64,000 nt of DNA from NCBI GenBank assembly GCA_020436935.1, contig JAGQWX010000024.1:1-64000 (forward strand). Direction: 5' to 3'. Of this stretch, positions 33,382 through 42,137 are shown in pieces; position 1 is the stretch's first letter, and the number at the start of each line of letters is the position of its first letter. The position numbers were made by a program, and so were the translations under genes. The notes beneath the pieces were generated by a model, which worked only from the letters and a program-made list of their open reading frames with translations, did not search any database and was not told the DNA's origin. The DNA comes from Saprospiraceae bacterium (GTDB lineage: Bacteria > Bacteroidota > Bacteroidia > Chitinophagales > Saprospiraceae).

Positions 33382-33548
33382 CAATATTAAACGAATTCAA
33401 ACATGTTATCAGGTATAGACTCAATCAAATAACAGCTTGCTGTGCAAAATCTATTAAATATTAAGTCAAAGTAAATATAGAAGATAGCCCACTATAATTA
33501 AACAAACACCCAATAATTCTGATTGTTGCGTTAAAGATTTGTGTTTCC

Positions 33549-34559
33549 TTAGAAGAAGTACCAATATGGTCTGATGATTTTGCCAATGACTCTTTGCTGT
33601 GTGAGCAGCAGTTGGCCGTCTGGCATCAGAACAAAATATTTATTGTCAGGGTGAATGTTTTTTGGCCCGGTTAGTACGAGATCTCCCACCAAATTGGACA
33701 TAGAATAAAGCACGTACTCTTTTACTGAATTGTCATGCATGACAAGGGTAATGACACAAAAAGGCTGGGTAGAAAGTATATTGTTTCTTTCAGGGTTTTC
33801 GCTTTCATTAGATTCTCCTGATATGTCGGTGAAAAAATCGAAATAGGCAGATATCGTATTCACATTAAACTTTCTATCTGGTGTTCTGCCATTGTGGTCA
33901 AGAATTCTAAAATCGTCTGTTTGGTGCAGCAAACTAAAACCGGATGCTTTGTCTTGAGGATAGTTGACATCTATTTTTTTTATCAGTTCAGGATCCTCAC
34001 CAAAAATGGTTTTTGATTTCCACTCATCCATGTCATAAATGAAACGTCGCCTTACAGAACCATCAAGGCCTGGCAAATACATCATGAAAGGCTGGCTTGA
34101 ACCTTCCATCAAAAAGGGAGTATCAGAACCATCGCCGAATTCTGTACCGATGTAGTAATGTTTGACGAGGTCATCCCCAGTATATAACTTGACTTCAATG
34201 CCATCCGACTTAATGTCATCTTTTATGGTTTGCAGCATGGTTTGAGGAGGTATGTACTTCATTTTCACTCCTTTGAGGGCTGCTAAAAGGTGGGGCATGG
34301 TAGCCTCATTGACCATGTATTTTGAATTGAGCTGCCAGCTGTTTTGGTTGAGCTTTTTGAAAACCAGGCTGGGATATTTTTTTCTGTTGATGACAATGGT
34401 CGTCAGAGCATTGATATCTTCATAAGCGAAATTTCTGTCTTTGAGTAATGGGTCTACGAAGTCCGGTTCATTTGATTTTTTGCCCGACAAGGCGATAGCT
34501 GCAACAACGACAGCTAGAATAAGGGCAATTATTACCAGATATCTGTTCTTTTTACTCAT
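33549..34559 (-). CDS. DUF4340 domain membrane-anchored protein
   Basis: The last gene of the GldAFG-type operon. The 336-residue protein has one N-terminal membrane span (YLVIIALILAVVVAAIALSG) and a periplasmic part of DUF4340 type: DINALTTIVINRKKYPSLVFKKLNQNSWQLNSKYMVNEATMPHLLAALKGVK and PFLMEGSSQPFMMYLPGLDGSVRRRFIYDMDEWKSKTIF. Proteins of this family regularly accompany GldG-like ABC components, where they are thought to be accessory subunits. It starts 5 bp after the gldG stop. The exact role in transport is not established. Confidence 0.85.
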   Translation of the reverse strand: MSKKNRYLVIIALILAVVVAAIALSGKKSNEPDFVDPLLKDRNFAYEDINALTTIVINRKKYPSLVFKKLNQNSWQLNSKYMVNEATMPHLLAALKGVKMKYIPPQTMLQTIKDDIKSDGIEVKLYTGDDLVKHYYIGTEFGDGSDTPFLMEGSSQPFMMYLPGLDGSVRRRFIYDMDEWKSKTIFGEDPELIKKIDVNYPQDKASGFSLLHQTDDFRILDHNGRTPDRKFNVNTISAYFDFFTDISGESNESENPERNNILSTQPFCVITLVMHDNSVKEYVLYSMSNLVGDLVLTGPKNIHPDNKYFVLMPDGQLLLTQQRVIGKIIRPYWYFF

Positions 34560-34564
34560 ATACT

Positions 34565-36265
34565 TTACTTACGGACAACATATTTTCTTTTGCGGTAAAA
34601 TGTATAGAGCCAGCCAAACAACAAAAGCACCACAATTGGGACTGCTGTGTTGAGGCCTTGCCAAAACCTTTTCTCAGATTCCACTTTTACCAGGTCTAAA
34701 GGTCGCAATTTTATTTCTTTTGAACGTGCCGTCAGGATTTGATTTTCATCCAAAAGGTATTCTATACTGTTTAAGATGAAGTCCTGGTTGCCTTTAAAAA
34801 ACTTGATTTCCCATTTGTTGAAACCGATCATTTCAGGATCTCCGGTACGTGGATTGATCAGATTTTCTGCAAATTCTGCATCACTGATGACGATTTGTTT
34901 GGTAGGACTGCTGAGGTCTTTATAGCTCAGTCCCAACGATTTCAAAGTATTATCAAATTCAGCTGAAACTCTGTTTTTGAAGAAGGATTCGAAGTTGCCC
35001 TCCAGTAAAACGGCAACAGGAACGTTTCTTTGGTCAAAAAATGAGGGTTCGAAAGGAGTTTTTAGAATTTCAAAGGTTAAGCGGACAGGGTTGAACTGCG
35101 TTTTGCTATAGTCAGATGATGTAAGTAAAACTGTTTTTGACACATTCCCACCTGTTTTGACAGTATCTATCTGGGATGGGAAAAACATGTTGACCCTATC
35201 GATGTTTTTCACGATTGGATGCTCACTTTTTGGCGCGAGCAAAGGGTGATATGGCCAGGAGAACATCATGGTTTGCGGCTTATCACCGCTCATCCCTACA
35301 ATCTGTGGTATTTGGGTACACTCCAGATCCATGACCAGATTGGGCATAACCCTTGCCCCGTATTTGAAGAGTTGGTCGTCAAGTCCTGTGATGATGTCCT
35401 TGGGAATATAAAACTGATACTTGTTGATACTGTCCAGGCTCACATCCATTTTTTCGATCAACCACAGAATTTTGCCTCCATTCATGAGGTACTGGTCAAT
35501 TTTAAACTGATTTCTCAGGCTGACTTCTTGTCTGGGTGCTGCGACAACGAGTAAGTCGATGGCCGGATCAAGAATGATTACAGAATCTAGGTTGATTCTT
35601 CCTGTATTGTAGAATCTTCTGAGCTCACGTTCCAGCATAATGGTGTTGGCTGGTGCTACTTCTCCATTGCCGGCAGTGAAAACAACATTCATTTTGCGCT
35701 TGATGAGCAATTTCTGGATGGCATTACTCATTTTGTACTCCAGAAGTGATACGCTGTTGGCCAGCACTTGCTGTTCATCCTGCCCGGGTTGCTGAGCTTC
35801 AAGCAAATTCACAACCACTTTGCGCTGCCCTATCTGGAAAGTGAGGTATGGAAAAATCACTTTTTGAACGTATTCTTTTCCATCAAAAACCTTAAGAGAC
35901 GTTGGCACCAGGCCTTCTTTGCTGAGCTGTGTGTACCTCGCATTTATCTCTTCAGGGCTTCCAGTAGATGGATCTTCAGTTTCGAAGACAATATTGTTGT
36001 TGAGCTTTTTGAAATCGCGAAGCATGTCCATTGTCGCATTCTTCAGATGTTCTATACCTGACGGAAACTCTCCCTCAAGATACATCTTTGCATAGACGAT
36101 CTCTTCGACATTGGGCAACATTTGTTGCGTGGCTTCAGTCATGGTAAACCTTTTGTCGCCAGTCAAATCAAAAGAAGTCCAGAGATATTGCGCCAATACA
36201 TTGACCAGCAACAAAATGCCGATCAGCCATATAAACTTATTGTTCAACGGATTCTTCTTTGCCAT
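34565..36265 (-). CDS. gldG: GldG-family ABC-transport-associated protein
   Basis: A 566-residue protein anchored at both ends: an N-terminal span (FIWLIGILLLVNVLAQYLW) and a C-terminal span (TAVPIVVLLLFGWLYTFY). The large outer domain carries the family pattern: FDLTGDKRFTMTEATQQML near residue 32, KLLIKRKMNVVFTAGNGEVAPANTIMLERELRRFY, and VIILDPAIDLLVVAAPRQEVSLRNQFKIDQYLMNGGKILWLIEKMDV, an IFT52-like GldG domain. Its start codon overlaps the gldF stop by one base. With GldA and GldF it forms a putative ABC complex needed for gliding in Flavobacterium, but such operons also occur in non-gliding Bacteroidota. Confidence 0.93.
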   Translation of the reverse strand: MAKKNPLNNKFIWLIGILLLVNVLAQYLWTSFDLTGDKRFTMTEATQQMLPNVEEIVYAKMYLEGEFPSGIEHLKNATMDMLRDFKKLNNNIVFETEDPSTGSPEEINARYTQLSKEGLVPTSLKVFDGKEYVQKVIFPYLTFQIGQRKVVVNLLEAQQPGQDEQQVLANSVSLLEYKMSNAIQKLLIKRKMNVVFTAGNGEVAPANTIMLERELRRFYNTGRINLDSVIILDPAIDLLVVAAPRQEVSLRNQFKIDQYLMNGGKILWLIEKMDVSLDSINKYQFYIPKDIITGLDDQLFKYGARVMPNLVMDLECTQIPQIVGMSGDKPQTMMFSWPYHPLLAPKSEHPIVKNIDRVNMFFPSQIDTVKTGGNVSKTVLLTSSDYSKTQFNPVRLTFEILKTPFEPSFFDQRNVPVAVLLEGNFESFFKNRVSAEFDNTLKSLGLSYKDLSSPTKQIVISDAEFAENLINPRTGDPEMIGFNKWEIKFFKGNQDFILNSIEYLLDENQILTARSKEIKLRPLDLVKVESEKRFWQGLNTAVPIVVLLLFGWLYTFYRKRKYVVRK

Positions 36266-36996
36266 TATGCCCTCGATTTTTCAACCCTCCATTGGGTCAG
36301 CCAAACAAAAAACAAAACGACGCTGATGAAATAAACCAGGTCGCGGGTATCGAGTGCCCCTTTGCTGATGGAAGCATAGTGATAATTAAGTCCTAACGAC
36401 TGGATAAAATTGCTCAACTTTGGGCCCCAAAATTCCAGATTGGCCAGATATAAAAATGCCCAATGAACTATGAAACAGATCAGCGTCCCCAAAATAAAAG
36501 CTACGATCTGATTGTCTGAAATTGCAGATGCAAACATGCCCATGGCAACAAATGCAGCAGCCAGGAAAAACAAACCTATATAAGAGCCAATGATGGCGCC
36601 GGTATCCAGATTACCTTGTGGTGAACCCAATTGATATACGCTATAATAATACAGTAAGGTTGGCAACAGGGCAATGGCTACCAGTGTGAAGTTGGCCAGA
36701 AATTTCCCCCAGATGATTTCCCAACCCTCTAGTGGTTTGGTATATAGAAACTCCAGTGTACCTCTTTGTTTTTCCTCGGCAAATGACTTCATTGTGATGG
36801 CCGGAATCAAAAACAAAAATATCAATGGAGCTATGGAGAACAACTGATCCATAGTGGCGTAGTCGTATTCCAAAAGACTGGTATCAGGAAAAACCCACAT
36901 AAACAAACCAAGTATGGTCAGAAAAACGCCAATGACCACATATCCTGTCAGACTGGAAAAAAATGTTCTGATTTCCTTTTTATAGATACTAAGCAT
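36265..36996 (-). CDS. gldF: GldF-family ABC transporter permease
   Basis: A 243-residue membrane protein with about six spans. It begins YKKEIRTFFSSLTGYVVIGVFLTILGLFMWVF and carries PAITMKSFAEEKQRGTLEFLYTKPLEGWEIIWGKFLA, the intracellular motif of ABC-2 permeases that contacts the ATPase. Its start overlaps the gldA stop by 8 bp and its stop overlaps the gldG start by one base, so the three are translated as one unit. Confidence 0.93.
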   Translation of the reverse strand: MLSIYKKEIRTFFSSLTGYVVIGVFLTILGLFMWVFPDTSLLEYDYATMDQLFSIAPLIFLFLIPAITMKSFAEEKQRGTLEFLYTKPLEGWEIIWGKFLANFTLVAIALLPTLLYYYSVYQLGSPQGNLDTGAIIGSYIGLFFLAAAFVAMGMFASAISDNQIVAFILGTLICFIVHWAFLYLANLEFWGPKLSNFIQSLGLNYHYASISKGALDTRDLVYFISVVLFFVWLTQWRVEKSRA

Positions 36997-37909
36997 TCAG
37001 GCCTCCTTTTGTCAGTTGATGAAATACTTGTTCGACATCTTTGCCCAGGAGTTGCATGCCAATGATGACCCATCCATTATCGACACAGGTCTTGAATATT
37101 TCCTGTCGGGGATCGCTGCCTTCAGGGAATTCAAGGAATATCGTTGATCCTTCCACTTTCTCGACTTTTACTCCCGGAATAGATTCAAAAATAGCGGGTT
37201 TTGCACTCTTTGTAGTCAATTCCAACAGCAAGCTTTGTCTTCCTTTAACCAATTTCTGCAGGTGCTCAATGGGCTCATCTGCGACCAATTTACCATCGTT
37301 GATAATGATGACCCTGGTGCACAGTGCCTGGACTTCCTGCATGATGTGGGTAGAAAAAATGATGGTTTTATCTTCTTTCAGGGATTTGATCAATTGGCGG
37401 ATATCTACCAGCTGATTCATATCAAGACCTGAGGTTGGCTCATCGAGGATTAGAATCTCAGGGTCGTGGAGCAGTGCCTGTACAAGACCTACCCTTTGTT
37501 TGTATCCTTTCGATAGATTGCCTACGAGTTTATTGGCTTCTTTTTCCAATCCGGTTGACTGGAGCAGGCTTTCAATTCGATCCTGAGGTTTTTTGATTTT
37601 ATGGACCTCGGCAATAAATTTGAGGTATTCTCTGACGTACATGTCATAATACAATGGATTTGCTTCTGACAGGTAACCGATGTGTTTTTTGGTGTCTGTA
37701 TTTCCATTTTCTACACGGTGTCCCATGATTTCAATGCTACCATGATCCATTTCAAGAAATCCGGTGATCATCTTCATGGTCGTTGATTTCCCTGCACCAT
37801 TGGGTCCCAAAAACCCAAGGATCTCTCCCTTTTGCACAGAAAAACTGATGTTGTTCACCGCTTTCTGCTCACCAAAACTTTTACTTACTTCTCTTAGAAC
37901 TACAGACAT
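36989..37909 (-). CDS. gldA: GldA-family ABC transporter ATP-binding protein
   Basis: A 306-residue ATPase that would energise GldFG. Motifs: Walker A LGPNGAGKSTT (residues 35-44), Q-loop region YLSEANPLYYDM, signature LSKGYKQRVGL (LSxGxxQR), Walker B ILILDEPTSGLD and the switch His in IIFSTHIMQEV. After residue 215 there is a C-terminal accessory domain (KPAIFESIPGVKVEKVEGSTIFLEFPEG) found in GldA-like subunits. It is the first gene of the four-gene operon and a -7 element lies 42 bp upstream. Confidence 0.95.
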   Translation of the reverse strand: MSVVLREVSKSFGEQKAVNNISFSVQKGEILGFLGPNGAGKSTTMKMITGFLEMDHGSIEIMGHRVENGNTDTKKHIGYLSEANPLYYDMYVREYLKFIAEVHKIKKPQDRIESLLQSTGLEKEANKLVGNLSKGYKQRVGLVQALLHDPEILILDEPTSGLDMNQLVDIRQLIKSLKEDKTIIFSTHIMQEVQALCTRVIIINDGKLVADEPIEHLQKLVKGRQSLLLELTTKSAKPAIFESIPGVKVEKVEGSTIFLEFPEGSDPRQEIFKTCVDNGWVIIGMQLLGKDVEQVFHQLTKGGLNA

Positions 37910-37950
37910 ATTGTATTAAAAGGACTACACGTTTTGTATCAATCCGGGCG

Positions 37951-37958
37951 CAAAGATA
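37951..37958 (-). promoter_or_regulatory. Promoter -7 element of the gldAFG operon
   Basis: The minus strand reads TATCTTTG here, an exact TAnnTTTG match, followed by GCGC and the operon start at 37909. The -33 region is not clearly conserved. Confidence 0.5.
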
Positions 37959-38103
37959 GCGCAAATTGTAAATTTACATCATACCATCAGGAATTAGAAT
38001 TGACCACATATTCAATTCAAAAGACTTTAAAGTCATTGCATTTTCCGATGAACGGAAGCATGTCCGGAACAAAATATAAACGAATCACAGTTGCTGCTTA
38101 TTA

Positions 38104-39144
38104 TTATGCAGCCATTCTCGTCTTCTGGATTTGCTTGTACTCCTTAAAAGTGATCATTCTTTCGGTCTTTTCATCCCAAAGCTTATGCATGGCAAATTTC
38201 AAACTTTGAAAGAAAGTCACTTGTGTGGCAAACTTGTGGAAAAAAGGCACCTCTTTTGCGCATGCTTCCAAATGATAGTTGGGAATAGCAGGATTGAGGT
38301 GGTGTATGTGGTGGATGGCAATATTGCCTGTCAACCAATTCATCAATTTTGGCAATTTGTAATAAGTGCTGCCTTTGATGGCGGCCATCATAAACTCCCA
38401 TTTGTCCTTCCAGTGCTTGTAGCCGTGTTCATGCTGGTGTTGAACATAGAAAAACCAAATGGCTACCATGCCAAAGAAAAGAAGTACAAAAAATTGAACC
38501 ATCAGTACTTTTTCCCATTCCAACAATAAACAAAGCGTTACAATTAGGCCTATCAAAAGCAGATTGGAAATCAGTAAACCTTTCCTTTCTTTTCTGAATT
38601 CCGGAAGGAATATTAATGGTAATCTGTTGTGAATCAATATGTAGTACAAAGGTCCGATCACAAACATCACAGGAATAGATCTGAATATTCTGTATTTGAT
38701 TTTCCCCCCAACGGTGAGTTTGCTGTATTCTTCTACTGTGAGTGTTTCTATGTCCCCGATGTCTCTGACTTCGAGACGACCGTTGTTATTGTGGTGAAAG
38801 TGGTGGCTTGCTGCCCAATACCTGTAAGGTATGAAGCTGAACAAACTGCACACACTACCTATGAAATTTCTCCAAAATTGTGACTTCACAAAGTTTTGAT
38901 GACCACAATCGTGTTGGATGATAAAAATTCTGACCAGAAAAAATGCATTCAGGACACTCAAACCTACCACTGCCCACTTGGACACGTCCCACAAAAAGTA
39001 AGACAATACCCAAAGAGCCACAAATGGCCCAAATGAATTGATGATCTGAATGGCGGCTTTTACGTGATTGGGTTGTTGATACTTTCTGAGTCTCTTAAGT
39101 GCGTCGGTGACTTTCTGCTTGAATTCTTCTTTATTTACTTGCAT
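38104..39144 (-). CDS. Fatty-acid desaturase
   Basis: A 346-residue membrane di-iron enzyme that introduces double bonds into acyl chains. The three histidine boxes are present: HDCGH (78-82), HHFHHN (114-119) and HHIHH (278-282), with the extra QHQHEHG at about 235-241. Four to five hydrophobic segments surround them. The family is the plant-like acyl-lipid/omega-type group common in Bacteroidota. Promoter and an operator-like dyad lie directly upstream, consistent with fatty-acid or temperature regulation, although the regulator is not in the window. Confidence 0.93.
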   Translation of the reverse strand: MQVNKEEFKQKVTDALKRLRKYQQPNHVKAAIQIINSFGPFVALWVLSYFLWDVSKWAVVGLSVLNAFFLVRIFIIQHDCGHQNFVKSQFWRNFIGSVCSLFSFIPYRYWAASHHFHHNNNGRLEVRDIGDIETLTVEEYSKLTVGGKIKYRIFRSIPVMFVIGPLYYILIHNRLPLIFLPEFRKERKGLLISNLLLIGLIVTLCLLLEWEKVLMVQFFVLLFFGMVAIWFFYVQHQHEHGYKHWKDKWEFMMAAIKGSTYYKLPKLMNWLTGNIAIHHIHHLNPAIPNYHLEACAKEVPFFHKFATQVTFFQSLKFAMHKLWDEKTERMITFKEYKQIQKTRMAA

Positions 39145-39171
39145 TGTTTCGTAAAAGGTATAAAAAACTTG

Positions 39172-39189
39172 CGTTCAAATTTATGAACG
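39172..39189 (-). promoter_or_regulatory. Operator-like dyad upstream of the desaturase gene
   Basis: CGTTCA (39172-39177) and TGAACG (39184-39189) form a perfect 6-bp inverted repeat spaced by 6 bp. It lies between the -7 element and the start codon, near the expected transcription start, which is a typical repressor position. The identity of the regulator is unknown. Confidence 0.55.
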
Positions 39190-39194
39190 TGGGG

Positions 39195-39226
39195 CAAATA
39201 TAGGCTCATTCATGACGCTTGTCAAA
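39195..39226 (-). promoter_or_regulatory. Bacteroidota-type promoter of the desaturase gene
   Basis: On the minus strand TTTG (39223-39226), a 20-bp spacer, then TATATTTG (39195-39202). Both elements and the spacing fit the consensus exactly. Confidence 0.75.
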
Positions 39227-39419
39227 ACTTTATGAAAATTTAAAGAAATGAGAAATGTCAGTTAGAATTCTATAACATGTCCAAAATCCTTCACGGTTGT
39301 TAGAAAAAATTCACTTTTGGTTAAAAAACATGCGTATTTTCTGGTCTAAAAAATGACATTAAGCTGACGAAATCAAGCTTTCATTTTCATAACTATTCGG
39401 GAATTCATTTTCAAAAAAA

Positions 39420-39707
39420 CTATACGCTTTCCACGACCAACATCCTCGTATTTGCGCTTTGTTGTCTGAGGCTCTTTGCATGGGCGTACCCTTCTGATGA
39501 CCACCATGATTTTGCTACTTCAACGCTTGGAAACTCAAGGACAACCAGGCGCTGAGGATTCCAATCACCTTCGAAGGAGAAAGTCTCTGCACCCCTCACG
39601 ACAAACCTTCCTCCAAATGATTGGATGCTGGCGGGTGTGAGCTTCTTGTATTCTTCGTAAATTTCGTTGTTGTGGATTTCTATTTCCACTATCACCAATG
39701 CTGGCAT
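39420..39707 (-). CDS. DUF1330 family protein
   Basis: A 95-residue ferredoxin-like-fold protein. It begins PALVIVEIEIHNNEIYEEYKKL and shows FGGRFVVRGAETFSFEGDWNPQRLVVLEFPSVEVAKSWWSSEGYAHAKSLRQQSANTRMLVVES, almost the full family consensus (R-G-G, W-P-R-V-V, F-P-S, A-x-x-W-Y/W). The family function is unknown. It follows the Tat-exported isomerase-like gene on the same strand after 123 bp, so it may be the tail of that operon. Confidence 0.9.
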   Translation of the reverse strand: MPALVIVEIEIHNNEIYEEYKKLTPASIQSFGGRFVVRGAETFSFEGDWNPQRLVVLEFPSVEVAKSWWSSEGYAHAKSLRQQSANTRMLVVESV

Positions 39708-39830
39708 ATTTTATGTTTTAATTGGCAAAGTTAGTAAAATGGGAATAAGATTGAAAAGTGTATTACTCATCGGAAATGGATATGAACACCAGATGGCTGC
39801 CGATCCGATTTCCGATGAGTTAGCCCTATT

Positions 39831-40757
39831 TTACATGAAGGCATCCACTTCTCTGTATGCTTTGAGTAGTGCTTCCTCCCCTTCTTTGCCTTTGATCGAA
39901 TTGCCGTGCTCCATGCCAAGTATGCCCTTGAAACCTTTATTGTAAATGTGTTTGAAAATGTTTTTATAATTGATTTCTCCGGTTGTCGGTTCGTTTCTGC
40001 CCGGATTGTCGCCGATCTGGAAGTAAGCAACTTCGTCCCAGGCCAGATCAATATTGGGAATGATGTTGCCTTCGTGGATCTGCTGGTGGTACATATCAAA
40101 AAGAATTTTACACGAAGGACTTCCGACGGCTTTGCATATTTCGTAGGCCTGAGGAATTTTATTCAAAAACAAACCCGGGTGGTCTCTGAAATTGAGCGGC
40201 TCCAGGACCATGATCAAGCCATGTGGTTCAAGAATGGCAGATGCCCTTTTGAGTGATTCCACAACATGTGCTGTTTGGTATCCTATGTCTTGCCGAAGAT
40301 CTACGAAACCCGGGACAACTGTCATCCACTTTGCATTGACACGTTTTGCAACATCTACTGCTTTGGTGACATAGTCCAGAAACTCTTCTCTTTTGTCAGC
40401 TTTTCCGCTGGTAAGACTTGGCTCATTCCAGTATATCTTATGCGCTACAAACACGCCCATATCTATGCCCAGAGAAGCCATGGTTTCCCCCATTTTGGTC
40501 TGTAAAGCGACATCCCTGTTGCGCATCTCATTGTCTTCAAATGCTGTAAAGCCCTGATCGGCCATAAATTTGAGTTGATCGATGGGATCTTCTCCTGCCA
40601 TATTTCTAAACATACCCAGATGTGGGCCATATTTCAGGTTGAATTGCTTTGGAATGCTGTTTCCCTGGTCTGAAACTGCTGCATGAGCAACCTGTGTGAT
40701 CCCTCCTGCTGCAACCGCGGCGAGCATGCCATTTTTTAAAAAATTTCTTCTTTCCAT
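39831..40757 (-). CDS. Exported hydroxypyruvate-isomerase-like TIM-barrel protein
   Basis: A 308-residue sugar-phosphate isomerase/epimerase-fold protein. The N-terminus is Tat-like (ERRNFLKNGMLAAVAAGGITQVAHA). The barrel motif LEPLNFRDHPGLFLNKIPQAYEI, then LFDMYHQQIHEGNIIPNI, FQIGDNPGRNEPTTGEINYKNIF and GILGMEHG match hydroxypyruvate isomerase (Hyi) rather than xylose isomerase. The exported form is common in Bacteroidota, where it pairs with exported Gfo/Idh/MocA oxidoreductases. It begins 12 bp after the oxidoreductase stop, so they are one operon. Substrate unknown. Confidence 0.88.
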   Translation of the reverse strand: MERRNFLKNGMLAAVAAGGITQVAHAAVSDQGNSIPKQFNLKYGPHLGMFRNMAGEDPIDQLKFMADQGFTAFEDNEMRNRDVALQTKMGETMASLGIDMGVFVAHKIYWNEPSLTSGKADKREEFLDYVTKAVDVAKRVNAKWMTVVPGFVDLRQDIGYQTAHVVESLKRASAILEPHGLIMVLEPLNFRDHPGLFLNKIPQAYEICKAVGSPSCKILFDMYHQQIHEGNIIPNIDLAWDEVAYFQIGDNPGRNEPTTGEINYKNIFKHIYNKGFKGILGMEHGNSIKGKEGEEALLKAYREVDAFM

Positions 40758-40769
40758 AATTGCTTCTTT

Positions 40770-42104
40770 TTATAAAACTATGCTTTTACCTGGCACAGCA
40801 ATGGGATAAAACCCGTCCTTGTCAGGCAATACTTGCGGTGGTGCATCCCATGCAAATTTGGCCGGCATCAAATTGAGATTTGAATTCATGGCATTGTCCC
40901 AGGTAATGACCTGACCGGAATACGTCGCCATTCTACCCATTATGGCGGTCAGCGTACTTTTTGCGCCATTTTCTGCATCGGCAAATTTATATTCTCCTTT
41001 AGCCACAGCTTCAAATAAGACATCGTGTTCTACCTGGTACGGATTGGGATCTCTCTTTGCATCATAATTCTGAAGTTTCTGTCCTGTGGATGAGACGATG
41101 ACTCCCGGCTCTGGTGCCCTACCCTTTGTACCCTGGAATGACTCAGTAACTGATTCTGCACAATTGGGCATATGGCGACATTGCGAAAACATCCTGCTGC
41201 CGTCGGCATATTCGTACTCTACGAAGTGGTGATCAAAAATTTCACCATATTCTTTACCGGTGCGCACCTGTCTGCCGCCCATGCCATGCGCTTTTACAGG
41301 GTAAGCCTGTTTGACCCAATTGCTCACATCAAGGTTGTGGATGTGTTGCTCGTTGATATGATCTCCGCACAGCCAGTTGAAATAGTACCAGTTGCGCATT
41401 TGATATTCCATTTCGGTTTGACCATCTGTTCGCGGTCTGACCCAAACACCACCACCGTTCCAATATACATGAGATGTAACAATTTCACCGATTGCTCCAC
41501 CGTGCAGCATGTCGACCCATTCCAGATATTGTTTTTGGTAATGTCGCTGCAGTCCGACCACTACGTTCAATTTTTTTTGTTTTGCTATGGCTGCGGCCTC
41601 CAGAACCTTCCTGATACCGGGTGCATCCACAGCGACGGGCTTTTCCATGAAGATGTGTTTCCCTGCTTTTACCGCTGCTTCAAAATGGATAGGCCTAAAA
41701 CCCGGAGGTGTGGCCAGAATGACGACATCGCACAAAGGAATCACTTTTTCATACGCATCAAATCCTGCGAATTTGTGTTCTGGGCTTACCGTGACTCTCG
41801 ATGTATCCACTTCATTTTCAGCAAGAGATTTGAGAATATTGGTATAACTTTTATCTACATTGTCCATAAAGGCATCGCCCATGGCCACCAACCTGACATT
41901 TTGTTTGGTTGACAATGCCTGAACAGCGGCCCCTGTGCCTCTACCACCGCAGCCAACCACGCCAACCCTGATCTCATCTGTACCAAATGCATAGGCTTTG
42001 GCTTCCAGAAATGATGGTGCGAGTAGCGCTGCTCCTGCAACAAGACTGCCTGATCTGACGAAAGATCTTCTGTCCATCCCTTTGTAATTGCTTTTCTTTC
42101 CCAT
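40770..42104 (-). CDS. Tat-exported Gfo/Idh/MocA-family oxidoreductase
   Basis: A 444-residue NAD(P)-dependent oxidoreductase-like protein with a twin-arginine signal (MDRRSFVRSGSLVAGAALLAPSF). The Rossmann start is IRVGVVGCGGRGTGAAVQAL, followed by VVILATPPGFRPIHFEAAVKAGKHIFMEKPVAVDAPGI with the EKP catalytic motif, and WYYFNWLCGDHINEQHIHNLDVSNW, characteristic of the exported Bacteroidota subgroup acting on sugars. It lies between the SUMF1-like gene (34 bp upstream) and the Hyi-like gene, so the three form an operon. Confidence 0.93.
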   Translation of the reverse strand: MGKKSNYKGMDRRSFVRSGSLVAGAALLAPSFLEAKAYAFGTDEIRVGVVGCGGRGTGAAVQALSTKQNVRLVAMGDAFMDNVDKSYTNILKSLAENEVDTSRVTVSPEHKFAGFDAYEKVIPLCDVVILATPPGFRPIHFEAAVKAGKHIFMEKPVAVDAPGIRKVLEAAAIAKQKKLNVVVGLQRHYQKQYLEWVDMLHGGAIGEIVTSHVYWNGGGVWVRPRTDGQTEMEYQMRNWYYFNWLCGDHINEQHIHNLDVSNWVKQAYPVKAHGMGGRQVRTGKEYGEIFDHHFVEYEYADGSRMFSQCRHMPNCAESVTESFQGTKGRAPEPGVIVSSTGQKLQNYDAKRDPNPYQVEHDVLFEAVAKGEYKFADAENGAKSTLTAIMGRMATYSGQVITWDNAMNSNLNLMPAKFAWDAPPQVLPDKDGFYPIAVPGKSIVL

Positions 42105-42137
42105 ATCTATTGTATTTATAGTGATGTATTGTTTTGA

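Noticed and set aside
33549-37909. Proof of gliding motility
   Set aside because: GldAFG-like operons occur in non-gliding Bacteroidota; other gld and spr genes are not in the window.
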